NCBI GenBank assembly: GCA_047602575.1
Contig: JASGGY010000003.1
Coordinates: forward strand, 372,001 to 436,000
DNA from: UBA1366 sp047602575
GTDB taxonomy: Bacteria; Bacillota; Clostridia; Oscillospirales; Ruminococcaceae
Length of the DNA: 64,000 nucleotides
Direction of reading: 5' to 3'
Numbering within the stretch: the stretch's first letter is position 1; every line of letters begins with the position of its first letter. Made by a program: the position numbers and the translations under genes. This document shows, piece after piece, positions 49,791 through 58,054 of the stretch. Below the pieces are notes generated by a model that searched no databases, was not told the DNA's origin, and was given only the letters and a program-made list of their open reading frames with translations.

Positions 49791-51261
49791 TGTTCAAGCC
49801 CTCCGGTTCTTCCGGTTCTTCCGGCTCGTCGTTTGCGTCCACGCTGCCGAGCATTACGGGGTTTGTCGCATTAGCGTCCTCGCGTATCATTTCAAGCTCC
49901 GTTTCGGTGTCTGCGTCGGACAGGTTGTCAAGCCGCTGAATCGCGCTGTACTGGCTTATTGTGGGCTTTCCGCCCGTGCGGATTGACATGATATTCGCCT
50001 GCTCTGCGTCGTCGTCCGGCAAGCCGTCGTTCCACGCGATGCTGATTTCATGCGGCATAATCTTTACTCCATAAACCTCCGCACAAAGGGCGACAACGCG
50101 TTTCAACACAGGGTCGAAGCGGCTTGCGTTACGCCGTGCCTTAGCGAGCGGCGACATCATCAGGCGGCGCAGCGCCGTGCCTGAAGCGACCTGCCCCGTT
50201 TTATTGCTGGAATCCCCGAAAATCGCTGAACCCATTTCAGATATGCTGTAAAGCTGATTGGTCAACAACTCGATTTGTTTGAAATTCGCATCAAGCGAAG
50301 CGTCCCACGTGATGTATTCCGGCGCAGGATCGTCCGCGCTGTTGCGAGAAAAATAATCGCCGACCTTGAGCCGCCAAGCACCCGTCGAAATATCCTGTTC
50401 GAGCGCCGATAAAGGGCCGGACATTGACGGATTGGCGTGAACGTCCAATATCCTTGAAATCTGCGCAACGCGCACAATCAGCTCCGAAACAATGCTGCTG
50501 ATACTTCGATAATCATCTGTGCCGAAGATCCGGTCGGAGGTCAGCACGTTCGGGACGCGGAACAACGGACACACGCCGAATCCGGTTTCAATCTTCTGCG
50601 CCGTTTCACCCGCCGGTGTCGGAATCTCGCCGCTGATGAGCCACGAGCCGACCGTCCCGGTGAGCGCGTAGGTGTGCTCCTCGCAGTCGCCCGGTTCGTC
50701 GGGTTTGTGAATCTGGACGTGCAGGCGGAATATCGTCTGCTCCGTGTCAACCGCATATGGGTAAGCCAGCACGTGGTAAGCAATGCGCCGGATGTTCGCC
50801 TTGTCCACAACCGGAAACCAAATTTCCGGTGTGATCGCATCCACGACGGGGATTATTCCGTCGGGTGAATCGCGGCGGCTCACAGACATAATCCCGTCGC
50901 CGTAGCGGCTTAAATCAATCGCCGCCATGTACGCGGTATTAATTAAATCCGTGTCAAGCAGAGCGCGGTCAATAGCTTCCTGTTTCGCGTCGTCGTTCGC
51001 CGTAATCTTCGGCGGCTCGCCAAACAGCAGGTCGGCAAGCTTCAGCGACATGAGCTTTTGGTAATTAAAAATCACCGGAAAAGCGATGATTTCCTCAAAG
51101 TTTCCGATGACCCGTGTGATTCGTTTCATGTGTTCCTTGTAGACTTCGCTGTGTTCGTCCTCGAACAGCCGTCTGTTGTCGTGATAATCCCGCAGGCGCG
51201 GCGTTTCACACGGCGGCGGAAACCGCTGACCGGTCTGCAAAAATGTAAGGTCTGTAAGCAT
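49762..51261 (-). CDS. Portal protein, SPP1 gp6-like
   Basis: A 499-residue portal subunit. RITRVIGNFEEIIAFPVIFN and LKLADLLFGEPPKI lie near the N terminus, YMAAIDLSRYGDGIMSVSRR in the middle. ELLTNQLYSISEMGSAIFGD followed by TGQVASGTALRRLMMSPLAK is the typical stem/wing part of SPP1-type portals. It lies between the large terminase and the minor capsid gene. A Pro/Glu-rich tail (EPEEPEEPEGLNNEED) ends it. Confidence 0.9.
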   Translation of the reverse strand: MLTDLTFLQTGQRFPPPCETPRLRDYHDNRRLFEDEHSEVYKEHMKRITRVIGNFEEIIAFPVIFNYQKLMSLKLADLLFGEPPKITANDDAKQEAIDRALLDTDLINTAYMAAIDLSRYGDGIMSVSRRDSPDGIIPVVDAITPEIWFPVVDKANIRRIAYHVLAYPYAVDTEQTIFRLHVQIHKPDEPGDCEEHTYALTGTVGSWLISGEIPTPAGETAQKIETGFGVCPLFRVPNVLTSDRIFGTDDYRSISSIVSELIVRVAQISRILDVHANPSMSGPLSALEQDISTGAWRLKVGDYFSRNSADDPAPEYITWDASLDANFKQIELLTNQLYSISEMGSAIFGDSSNKTGQVASGTALRRLMMSPLAKARRNASRFDPVLKRVVALCAEVYGVKIMPHEISIAWNDGLPDDDAEQANIMSIRTGGKPTISQYSAIQRLDNLSDADTETELEMIREDANATNPVMLGSVDANDEPEEPEEPEGLNNEEDDPAGN

Positions 51262-51281
51262 GCTCTTTGCTCCTATCGTTT

Positions 51282-52562
51282 TTATCTGCGCAAGGCCACA
51301 ACGCCTGGCTTTGTAATCATATCGTCCTGCATGGAGTACCGCACCGCGTCGATGCTGTGGTTGTCGCGGTCGGGATAACCCGCCTTGAAGTTGCCGTTCT
51401 GGTCGCGGTCAAGCTCGTAGCCGTAAAACTCCCGCCATGTATTCGGGCAGCGCTCGGGATCGATGATGATTTCCTCCAGCTCCTCCGAGAGCCACTTGAC
51501 GCCGAACTCCACGCTGTCGGGTCCTTTCTTTGCTGGTCGGACGCGCAGCCCGTATTCGCGGTATTCCGCAATGGATTTCGGTTCGGCACTGTCGCAGATG
51601 ATTTCGCCGTTATCCGGATTCAGCCGTCTGACAGCCGCGGCGGAAGCTCTGTTTGAAAGCCGCACCTGATGGACTTCGGCGTAAATATACAACCGCTTGC
51701 GGGTCTTGTCGTAATGGCTTTCCGCATAATGGAACGGATCGGCTGCATAGCCCCAGTCAAGCCCGCGCCGGATGTGGTCAAACGCCTTAATTTCTTCTGC
51801 CGTGATCGCCCTCGCCGTAAGATTCGTGAACACCTCTGCGCCCGTGCCGGTGACGATGCCGAGATACTCGTGGCGATAGGCTTCGGGCTTTGTGTCACGA
51901 AGATGTTCCGCGTCAACAATAAACTGCTCCCCGAGCCAAGCCCGCGGAACAGTCAGATAATCGCTGTGGTGCGAAACGGTGTCCGGTCTATCCCACTGGA
52001 CGGGGTCGTTCACCCACGAACGTTGTGATTTCGGCGGGTTAAACGAATAAAAGACGGTGAATTTCTCGCCGCCTCTTATGACTGATTGCTGTATGGATCG
52101 GATTTTTTCGCCGCCCTCGAATTCGTCCAGCTCCTCGAACCAGAGGTATTTGATATAGCCTTTCGAAACCTTGATAGACTTTGATTTAACGACCTTGTCA
52201 GCTCCGCGAAAGAGAATAGTCTGCCCTGTCGGAAGATACGTAAGACGCAGCGGTGACGTGGTTTGCTTCCACTTGTGCGAAACGCCGAGCTTGTCGATTG
52301 CCCAGACGAGCTGCTCGTAAACGCTGTCGTGGAGGTTTGCCGCATACCTGCGGTAAACAACGGCGTTTGAGCAAACGCCGTTGCCGCCGTCGGTCATCAT
52401 GCCGAGAATGATTTCCGTGCTGATAAAGCTGGACTTCGTTGAGCCGCGCCCTCCGCCGAGCTTGTAATACGTGTGCCGATTTTCTACGATATCCCAGTGC
52501 AGCGGATAGAACGCGGGTGCGACTATATCGGTGAGCCTAACCTGTGTCTTTTGGGATGTCAT
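51282..52562 (-). CDS. Terminase large subunit
   Basis: The ATP-driven DNA packaging motor and nuclease. The 426-residue protein has the Walker A GGGRGSTKSS, Walker B LWFEELDEFE, the coupling motif YSFNPP, and a C-terminal RNase H-like nuclease with GLDWGYAADPFHY, IICDSAEPKS and DNHSIDAVRY acids. It fits the PBSX/SPP1 group, which usually packages by the headful. It overlaps the small subunit gene by 26 bases. Confidence 0.95.
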   Translation of the reverse strand: MTSQKTQVRLTDIVAPAFYPLHWDIVENRHTYYKLGGGRGSTKSSFISTEIILGMMTDGGNGVCSNAVVYRRYAANLHDSVYEQLVWAIDKLGVSHKWKQTTSPLRLTYLPTGQTILFRGADKVVKSKSIKVSKGYIKYLWFEELDEFEGGEKIRSIQQSVIRGGEKFTVFYSFNPPKSQRSWVNDPVQWDRPDTVSHHSDYLTVPRAWLGEQFIVDAEHLRDTKPEAYRHEYLGIVTGTGAEVFTNLTARAITAEEIKAFDHIRRGLDWGYAADPFHYAESHYDKTRKRLYIYAEVHQVRLSNRASAAAVRRLNPDNGEIICDSAEPKSIAEYREYGLRVRPAKKGPDSVEFGVKWLSEELEEIIIDPERCPNTWREFYGYELDRDQNGNFKAGYPDRDNHSIDAVRYSMQDDMITKPGVVALRR

Positions 52563-53031
52563 TGACTATCTGCACCCCCATATCGCCGGTGATGCTCAGG
52601 TTGTCCGTAAACATCCCCAGATGCTTCCCCGCCAGCTCGACGGCTTTCAGTCTGTCGTAAAGCTTCACCTCGCGCTCGATAGTCGTGCCCGTATCTGTTA
52701 CAGTCTTCTTGACCTTAACGGACGCTATGCACGCCGTATCAGCTCGTGCAGCGTCAGACCTAACCGTCGCGTCGTCCATATTGATTACATCTATCGCATT
52801 CACTCGCATGAGCTTACCCAATTCCTCAATCACCAGATCGGCGTTAATGCCTGTGCGTTTTGAGCGTTCAGCCAAAGCGACGTCAATACATGCGCGTATT
52901 GTGGGTTTTTGCATGTTCTCTGTCCCAATCGTTCCGGCACTCTGCGGCGAATACCCCGCCCGAATAGCCGCCTGAGTGGCGTTGAGGTCGATGAGGTATT
53001 CCTCGACGAAGCGTTGCTGTTTGGCTGTCAC
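52537..53031 (-). CDS. Terminase small subunit
   Basis: A 164-residue protein with the N-terminal Terminase_2 helix-turn-helix MTAKQQRFVEEYLIDLNATQ, AAIRAGYSPQSAGTIGTENM and a helical oligomer region (KLYDRLKAVELAGKHLGMFT). It recognises the packaging site, usually inside its own gene. It is the first gene of the late leftward operon. Confidence 0.92.
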   Translation of the reverse strand: MTAKQQRFVEEYLIDLNATQAAIRAGYSPQSAGTIGTENMQKPTIRACIDVALAERSKRTGINADLVIEELGKLMRVNAIDVINMDDATVRSDAARADTACIASVKVKKTVTDTGTTIEREVKLYDRLKAVELAGKHLGMFTDNLSITGDMGVQIVNDIPKDTG

Positions 53032-53078
53032 GGGTGTTCACCGTCCTAAAAAAATTTAGTGATGTGTTTTAAAAACAC

Positions 53079-53107
53079 TTGACAAACGTTTTGACCTTTG
53101 CTATAAT
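53079..53107 (+). promoter_or_regulatory. Consensus rightward promoter of the cargo gene at 53174
   Basis: TTGACA (53079-53084) and TATAAT (53102-53107), 17-base spacer. It points against the late operon, showing that the following gene is expressed on its own. Confidence 0.85.
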
Positions 53108-53173
53108 CAATTTAACGTAATATTTTGAATGTTTTAAATATTCCGAATCTAATAACAAGAGAGGATGCTATTT

Positions 53174-53593
53174 ATGGGTTTCAGGTCAAATGCGGAGGAA
53201 ATTCGTTTCTTCACAAAAAAACTGCTTGAGGACGGAAATGCCTATTCTGCAAGTGAAATCACCCGCCATGTTAAATCTAAATCAACACACGGGGGTGACT
53301 TTACGGTAGGAATGTTTGCCGGCGCTTTATACGATTTAGTAAAAAACGGCAGTGATTATTACCAGCCAGGGAGGGGGCTGTATCAATTGCACGAATCCTC
53401 AAGAAGAACTAATTCAACTGATTTGTCCTCGTCTGTAAAGCAAGCATTAAAAAATGCCAAAGACGCAATATACGCATCGTGTCAGATTAACGCAATTAAT
53501 ATTTCATCCAGCGACGCTGGCGTCGTTGAAATCGTTAAGGAAACGTTAAATGTGATTGAACGCGCAATTCAGAAAATTAATGACAATTACTAG
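53174..53593 (+). CDS. 139-residue protein with winged-helix-like N-terminal half, cargo
   Basis: The ATG at 53174 follows AGAGAGGATG. Residues 1-75 (ASEITRHVKSKSTHGGDFTV, FAGALYDLVKNGSDYYQPGR, then GLYQL) have the helix-helix-wing look of a small winged-helix or HARE-like fold. The second half (SSSVKQALKNAKDAIYASCQ to VEIVKETLNVIERAIQKIND) is two long helices. It is transcribed opposite to the phage late genes with its own promoter and terminator, so it is probably expressed in the lysogen. Function unknown; a regulator or superinfection factor is possible. Confidence 0.7.
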   Translation: MGFRSNAEEIRFFTKKLLEDGNAYSASEITRHVKSKSTHGGDFTVGMFAGALYDLVKNGSDYYQPGRGLYQLHESSRRTNSTDLSSSVKQALKNAKDAIYASCQINAINISSSDAGVVEIVKETLNVIERAIQKINDNY

Positions 53594-53604
53594 GATACTT
53601 GCTT

Positions 53605-53640
53605 AGCACGCTCAGTAATGACTGCTGAGCGTGCATTTTT
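53605..53640 (+). terminator. Terminator after the 139-residue cargo gene
   Basis: GCACGCTCAG pairs with CTGAGCGTGC, followed by ATTTTT. A second GC hairpin (AACCGCCC/GGGCGGTT) follows at about 53657-53679. Confidence 0.85.
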
Positions 53641-53696
53641 GGCCTTTTGTAAAGAAAACCGCCCGGGTGGGGCGGTTAGTTGCTCTAAAATAAGTA

Positions 53697-53725
53697 TTGA
53701 CACTTCATGTCAAAAATGATAGAAT
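53697..53725 (+). promoter_or_regulatory. Promoter of the gene at 53767
   Basis: TTGACA (53697-53702) and TAGAAT (53720-53725), 17-base spacer, 41 bases before the ATG. Confidence 0.8.
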
Positions 53726-53766
53726 GAAATAAATATATAAATATACTTACGAAAGCTGGAATTATA

Positions 53767-54945
53767 ATGGAGATTTATTTTGACGAGTTTCAACAATCTG
53801 AAGTAACGGGAGATCCCTTTACTAACGAAATTACCCTAGATTGCATTCCTATAATTCCAGATGGTAGAAATTATTGGTTGATTCGTGCAAAAGGCGGAGG
53901 ATTTTTCGACGATTTTACCAAAAACAACTTTATTGCTATCGGATACAACAAAATAAATGCAACAGACATTGCGGACGTGATATTTGACAATAAATTCAAC
54001 ACTGAAGCAATGAAAATAAAAATTGAATCCCTGTACCCCGATGAAAAGAGGACAGGTCTCGTAGCTGGGTATATTAGGTGTATGTATGAGACCATAAAGA
54101 AAGGTGATATAGTCATCGTGCCGAGCAAAAATTCTCAGCACTTAGAGATTGGCATAGTACAAGATGACACTCTCTACTTTGAGAGCAACACAACACCGTC
54201 TGTAATCGACGATGGGCAAAATATTGAGATTTATTGTGACTACAAAATCAGAAGACGCGTTAATTGGGTAAAAAGAATCGGCAAGCAATATCTTGACTTA
54301 AAATTTTATAAAGCTCTATTTTCACACAATGCAATAAGTGATATCAATGCATACTCGTCTATAATTGATCGAATGATCTTTACAGTATTTATTAAACACG
54401 GTGAATTACATTATCAATATAAAGTTCGTACTACTAACGTTATACCACTTTCTTTGTATTCACAGTTAAATGATGCAATACAAAAGCTAGCGACGGAATT
54501 TAATGGCGAAAATTACGGTTTTACCTGTGATCACGAAAATTGTTCAGTAAAAATTCAAGTTGAATCGCCTGGTCACATTGAATTTATATCAAAAATCGAT
54601 AATTGTGTATATGATCTTCAATCTGACGACACCGCCTTAGATCAGCAAGAAAACAGTTCTACGCAAACAGAAGAAAGTCATTATCGAGAAACAACTGTGA
54701 GTTTGAGTGATTTTATTAAAAACACAAGCCCAATCGGACCAGTAATATTGGTTTCTATTATTGGGATAGTTTTAGCTGGTGGAAAAATCAAATGCAAGTC
54801 CGTGAAAATTGAATGCAAAGGAATCATTCTTGCCGTAGCAGAATTTATACAAAAAATAAAAGCGACAAACTCAAAAGGATTTAATGAATTTTTGAATGTC
54901 AACGAAAAAATGCAATCAAAAAAGAAAAACAAAAAAGAGGGTTAA
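53767..54945 (+). CDS. EVE/PUA-like domain protein with C-terminal membrane helix, candidate defence gene
   Basis: The 392-residue protein starts with about 35 residues and then a domain of the EVE/PUA-like type seen at the N terminus of modification-sensing restriction proteins. Landmarks are NYWLIRAKGGGFFDDFTKNN, FIAIGYNKI, IKKGDIVIVPSKNSQHLEIG and YKIRRRVNWVKRIGKQYLDL. A middle region of about 100 residues is not recognised. A Ser/Glu/Gln-rich linker leads to one membrane helix (SPIGPVILVSIIGIVLAG) and a Lys-rich end. No ribosome site of note precedes the ATG. It is very A+T-rich and transcribed against the late genes. A DNA- or RNA-sensing protein tied to a membrane effector is an inference. 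Confidence 0.65.
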   Translation: MEIYFDEFQQSEVTGDPFTNEITLDCIPIIPDGRNYWLIRAKGGGFFDDFTKNNFIAIGYNKINATDIADVIFDNKFNTEAMKIKIESLYPDEKRTGLVAGYIRCMYETIKKGDIVIVPSKNSQHLEIGIVQDDTLYFESNTTPSVIDDGQNIEIYCDYKIRRRVNWVKRIGKQYLDLKFYKALFSHNAISDINAYSSIIDRMIFTVFIKHGELHYQYKVRTTNVIPLSLYSQLNDAIQKLATEFNGENYGFTCDHENCSVKIQVESPGHIEFISKIDNCVYDLQSDDTALDQQENSSTQTEESHYRETTVSLSDFIKNTSPIGPVILVSIIGIVLAGGKIKCKSVKIECKGIILAVAEFIQKIKATNSKGFNEFLNVNEKMQSKKKNKKEG

Positions 54946-54958
54946 CCCTCTTTTTTTC
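54932..54958. terminator. Bidirectional terminator
   Basis: AAAAAAGAGGGTT and AACCCTCTTTTTTT form a perfect hairpin with T-runs on both strands. It serves the rightward gene at 53767 and the leftward gene at 54957. Confidence 0.85.
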
Positions 54959-55130
54959 AGAATTTAAACGTTTGTTTTGTTATTAATGCCGATATGCCAA
55001 ACGATATCGGAGCGACAAAAACATTTGACTTTTGGATGAGTAAAGTAATTATCGCAGATATCATGATGGCAATCAGGCAAGTAACAAATACGAAAGATGA
55101 TATCTTTCTCACTATTTTTAAAACTTTCAT
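54957..55130 (-). CDS. 57-residue membrane protein with two helices, cargo
   Basis: The ATG at 55130 has GGAG about ten bases upstream. The product begins MKVLKIVRKI, then has two hydrophobic stretches (SSFVFVTCLIAIMISAIITL and SNVFVAPISFGISALI) and ends in KQTFKF. The plus-strand reading of the same bases gives no such pattern. A 14-residue frame (MKVDFELEHRVYWR) ends at its ribosome site and may be a coupled leader. Small two-helix proteins of lysogens often block entry of related phages, but here this is inference. Confidence 0.6.
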   Translation of the reverse strand: MKVLKIVRKISSFVFVTCLIAIMISAIITLLIQKSNVFVAPISFGISALITKQTFKF

Positions 55131-55218
55131 GGATTATCATCTCCAATACACCCTATGCTCCAACTCAAAATCCACTTTCATATATGCGGTGATTGCATTG
55201 ATAAGTCGTTGTGATTAA

Positions 55219-55475
55219 ACATACCTCAGTATATTCTGTGTGAAGATAATAATAGCACATTCCTCCAAAAAAATCAACTCAAATCTATAAAAATCTTATT
55301 ACCCACAGATAAATTTCTGAAAAAATTTCCCCGCCCAGAAGTCACGCCGGGCGGGATAGGAGGAAGAAAGTCAAAATGCAAAGCCGAGCCGGATTTACGG
55401 CGTAACGCTCACCGGCTTATTGTTGCGTGCTTTGCTATTTTAATAATATCACGTATTTATAGTGGCTTTCAATGG
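55219..55475. other. Intergenic stretch between the 57-residue gene and the late regulator
   Basis: No gene of convincing size is seen. It contains a CCCGCCC/GGGCGGG inverted repeat at about 55331-55357 and an AGCCGG/CCGGCT inverted pair at about 55383-55427 followed, on the minus strand, by T-rich bases. The latter may end transcription of the early operon. Confidence 0.4.
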
Positions 55476-55889
55476 TCAACCATGGTCAATCTGGGTGAGC
55501 GTCGCCAAAGCCTTGTTGTGAAGCCTGTAAATCCAGCGCAAGTCAATCCGCATTTCTACAGCGATGGCTTCCCATTTTTGATGGCAAATGTACCTTCGCT
55601 CAAGCACCTCTCGCTGGTTCTCGTCTTTGACACCGGCAATACTCCGTTCAATCTCCATCTTCTGCGTAACAAGCTTATCAATGTCGGCATTCACTTCTTC
55701 CTCATACGCAAGCACTCTGTATATCGCGTTCTCAATCGCGTTGCCGTTCGGCTGTTTTTGGGCGCCGTCGTTATCGTATGTAACGCTCTTACCGAACAGC
55801 GCGGCTTTCATTGCCGCCAGCTTCTTCAACTTCATGTTTATCTGGCGGTCAAGCTTGTGACTTTGTGAGAGATATTCTTTTGCGGTCAT
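55476..55889 (-). CDS. DUF1492-type late transcription regulator (sigma-region-4-like)
   Basis: A 137-residue protein starting MTAKEYLSQSHKLDRQINMK. It has a coiled middle (YEEEVNADIDKLVTQKMEIE) and a C-terminal helix-turn-helix (YICHQKWEAIAVEMRIDLRW, then IYRLHNKALATL) of the sigma-70 region 4 style. Proteins of this DUF1492/ArpU-like group close the early region of many Firmicutes phages and are believed to switch on late genes. The ATG overlaps the stop of the small membrane gene as ATGA. Confidence 0.85.
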   Translation of the reverse strand: MTAKEYLSQSHKLDRQINMKLKKLAAMKAALFGKSVTYDNDGAQKQPNGNAIENAIYRVLAYEEEVNADIDKLVTQKMEIERSIAGVKDENQREVLERRYICHQKWEAIAVEMRIDLRWIYRLHNKALATLTQIDHG

Positions 55890-55984
55890 CTGTCCTTGCC
55901 CCCTCTGTTTATCGACCCCAGCAGCGCCAGCAGCACCACTGTGGCGCAGATAATCAGGGTGATTACGACTGCGGTGTTGTTCAT
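55886..55984 (-). CDS. 32-residue single-helix membrane peptide
   Basis: MNNTAVVITLIICATVVLLA then LLGSINRGGKDR: one membrane helix and a basic end. AAGGAGG lies six bases upstream, and both its start and its stop overlap the neighbouring genes as ATGA, so it is certainly translated with them. Too short for routine gene finders. Function unknown. Confidence 0.75.
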   Translation of the reverse strand: MNNTAVVITLIICATVVLLALLGSINRGGKDR

Positions 55985-57357
55985 TTTAATTCCTCCTTGA
56001 TTTTCTCAATTCTCGCCTTAAGGCTGTTGATCAACGCTTCCTGCGTTGTGCCTTTGTCGTTCAGGGCTTGCACCACGTCCTCGTCGCGCCCGCCGACGAC
56101 CGCCAGCTGGTGGATGATAACCTTCTGCCGTTGTCCCTGCCGGTGCAGCCGCTTGTTTGCCTGCATATACAGCTCCAAGCTCCAGTTCAGCCCGAACCAG
56201 ATGACGTGGTTGCCGCCGTCCTGAAGATTAAGCCCGTACGCGCAGCTTGCAGGGTGCGCAAGCAGGATGTCGATATTCCTTGCGTTCCAGTCGGCTTCGT
56301 CCTGCGGGCCGTTCAGGCGCCGGACACGAAGCTTTGTCTTGGAAAGTGCGGCTTCCAATCGGGTGAGGTCGTGCTTGAAGTTGTAGAACACAAGTGCCGG
56401 CTGCCCGCTGAGGGCTTCTATCAGCTCTATAAACGCATCCAGCTTGCAGCTGTGTATCTCAACGACATTGCCGTCCGCGTCGTATACCGCCCCGTTGCAC
56501 AGCTGCAGAAGCTTGTTCGACAACGCCGCCGCGCCGGCTGCGGTGATGACGTCCTCGCCGGTTTCCAGAATCGCCTCGCGCTCAAGCTCGTTGTACTGCT
56601 TCCGCACCTTGTCGTCCAGCACAACGGGGATTTCATCCACCACCACATCCGGCAGCAGCAAATAATCCTCTGCTTTCATACTGACGCAGATGTCGCCGAT
56701 AAGCGCCTGTATTGCGCCCTCCGCGTCGTCCTTTGCACCGAAGGTCGTAAAGTGCCCGCCGTGCGCGTTGCTGTCAAAATATCTTTCGCGGAAGCCGCCA
56801 ATTGTTTTACCCAGCCGCTGACCGCCGTCGAGTAAATAAATCTGCGCCCACAGGTCCATGATGCCGTTCGGCGCGGGTGTTCCGGTCAGCTCCACAATAC
56901 GGCTGATTCGCGGGCGTATGCGCTTGAGGGCTTTCCATCGCTTCGCTTGGTGGCTCTTGAAGCTGGTGCTTTCATCGATTACCACCATGTCGAAGCACCA
57001 GTCATGACCGAGATAGTCAACAAGCCACTCGACGTTTTCGCGGTTGATAATCCAGATGTCGCCGGGTGTGTTCAGTGCCCGAATGCGTTTTGTCAGGCTG
57101 CCCAGTATAGGAACGATTTTCAGGTGCTTGAGGTGTTCCCACTTTGCAGCTTCTTTTGACCACGTGGCTTCGGCGACACGCTTCGGCGCGATTACAAGTG
57201 CTTTTTGTATCCGAAATCGGTTGTATTTCAGGTCATTGACGGCTGTCAGCGTTATCACCGTTTTTCCTAGTCCGGGTTCTAAAAACAAGCCCAATGCCTC
57301 GTCGTGTATCAGGCGGTCAATGCTGTAGGCTTGGTATGGGTGCGGGGCGTATATCAT
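55981..57357 (-). CDS. SNF2-type DEAD/DEAH helicase of the phage replication module
   Basis: The 458-residue protein has the superfamily 2 motifs: Q-like YAPHPYQAYSIDRL, motif I EPGLGKT, motif II DEST, motif III TGTPAPN, and motifs V/VI in HPASCAYGLNLQDGGNHVIW and NKRLHRQGQRQKV. The DEST form of motif II and the Snf2 pattern match the common phage helicase that accompanies VRR-NUC and VapE genes. The ATG at 57357 overlaps the VRR-NUC stop as ATGA. It probably remodels replication intermediates. Confidence 0.92.
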   Translation of the reverse strand: MIYAPHPYQAYSIDRLIHDEALGLFLEPGLGKTVITLTAVNDLKYNRFRIQKALVIAPKRVAEATWSKEAAKWEHLKHLKIVPILGSLTKRIRALNTPGDIWIINRENVEWLVDYLGHDWCFDMVVIDESTSFKSHQAKRWKALKRIRPRISRIVELTGTPAPNGIMDLWAQIYLLDGGQRLGKTIGGFRERYFDSNAHGGHFTTFGAKDDAEGAIQALIGDICVSMKAEDYLLLPDVVVDEIPVVLDDKVRKQYNELEREAILETGEDVITAAGAAALSNKLLQLCNGAVYDADGNVVEIHSCKLDAFIELIEALSGQPALVFYNFKHDLTRLEAALSKTKLRVRRLNGPQDEADWNARNIDILLAHPASCAYGLNLQDGGNHVIWFGLNWSLELYMQANKRLHRQGQRQKVIIHQLAVVGGRDEDVVQALNDKGTTQEALINSLKARIEKIKEELK

Positions 57358-57650
57358 TTCGGCATCACCTCCTCGACAAGCGCCCGCGCAGCTTCCCAAC
57401 CTTTGACGACACGCACCTCAGTGTTGTGTTCCCGCATACGGTCAAGCTGCCACTCCTGAATCCGCTGCAGGCTGCCGCGTTCGGTTTTCAGCTCGACGAA
57501 CACAATCCTGCCCTGCGGAGTGATTAATATCCGGTCGGGCACACCGGGATTGTTCGGCGACGTGAACTTGTAAAACAGCCCGCCGCGTTCGCGCACCATG
57601 CGATCCATGCGGCTTTCAATCTGTGCTTCTGTCATTGTGTGTTTAGGCAT
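57354..57650 (-). CDS. VRR-NUC domain nuclease
   Basis: A 98-residue PD-(D/E)xK nuclease. The core reads GGLFYKFTSPNNPGVPDRIL then IVFVELKTERG, giving the PD and ExK catalytic residues, and QEWQLDRMREHNTEVRVVKG follows. The ATG at 57650 has GGAGGAG upstream, and the longer frame to 57770 is not needed. Stand-alone VRR-NUC proteins cut branched DNA and stand next to the Snf2 helicase in many phages. Confidence 0.92.
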   Translation of the reverse strand: MPKHTMTEAQIESRMDRMVRERGGLFYKFTSPNNPGVPDRILITPQGRIVFVELKTERGSLQRIQEWQLDRMREHNTEVRVVKGWEAARALVEEVMPK

Positions 57651-57871
57651 TTGTCTCCTCCGTACAACCATGGGTTTTCGCTTCGGTCTATGAGCCCTCT
57701 TCCGTACGCATATGCGTAGCACTCCGCTTCTGTCGTGAAATAGCGTCCCCCGCCCCTGTATTGCACGCAAAAACGCACTGTTTCACCCTCTGGGGTTTCC
57801 TCCCTTTGGATTTCTAAGGGTCTCCCCTTTTGTTCTTTTCTGAGAATCACGATAAACTTATTGCCTTTCAT
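57632..57871 (-). CDS. 79-residue hypothetical early protein
   Basis: The ATG at 57871 follows AAAGGAG. The product (MKGNKFIVILRKEQKGRPLE, TVRFCVQYRGGGRYFTTEAE) is basic to neutral, looks like a small beta-sheet protein, and overlaps the VRR-NUC start by 19 bases. No family recognised. The gap 57872-58054 upstream holds no gene; it contains repeated CGTATACGCATATG-like stretches. Confidence 0.65.
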   Translation of the reverse strand: MKGNKFIVILRKEQKGRPLEIQREETPEGETVRFCVQYRGGGRYFTTEAECYAYAYGRGLIDRSENPWLYGGDKCLNTQ

Positions 57872-58054
57872 AAAACCGCTCCTTTTTGTTATCATTTAGG
57901 GGGCAACCGAAGCAACCAAATTTCTTACGCGTATACGCATATGGCGTGTATGGGCGGGGGCGTATGCGTATATATCCATAACATCCATTTTTATAATCTA
58001 TTGAAAAAGTGGTTGCCCTCGGTTGCCCCTCCCTTTTAGTTTCCCGATTGGGCG

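Noticed and set aside
54994..55218. 74-residue plus-strand frame
   Set aside because: The minus strand of the same bases encodes a clear two-helix membrane protein with a ribosome site.
57872..58054. Repeated CATATGCG/CGTATACGC stretches suggesting a CRISPR or origin repeat
   Set aside because: The units are short, irregular and not separated by unique spacers of even length.
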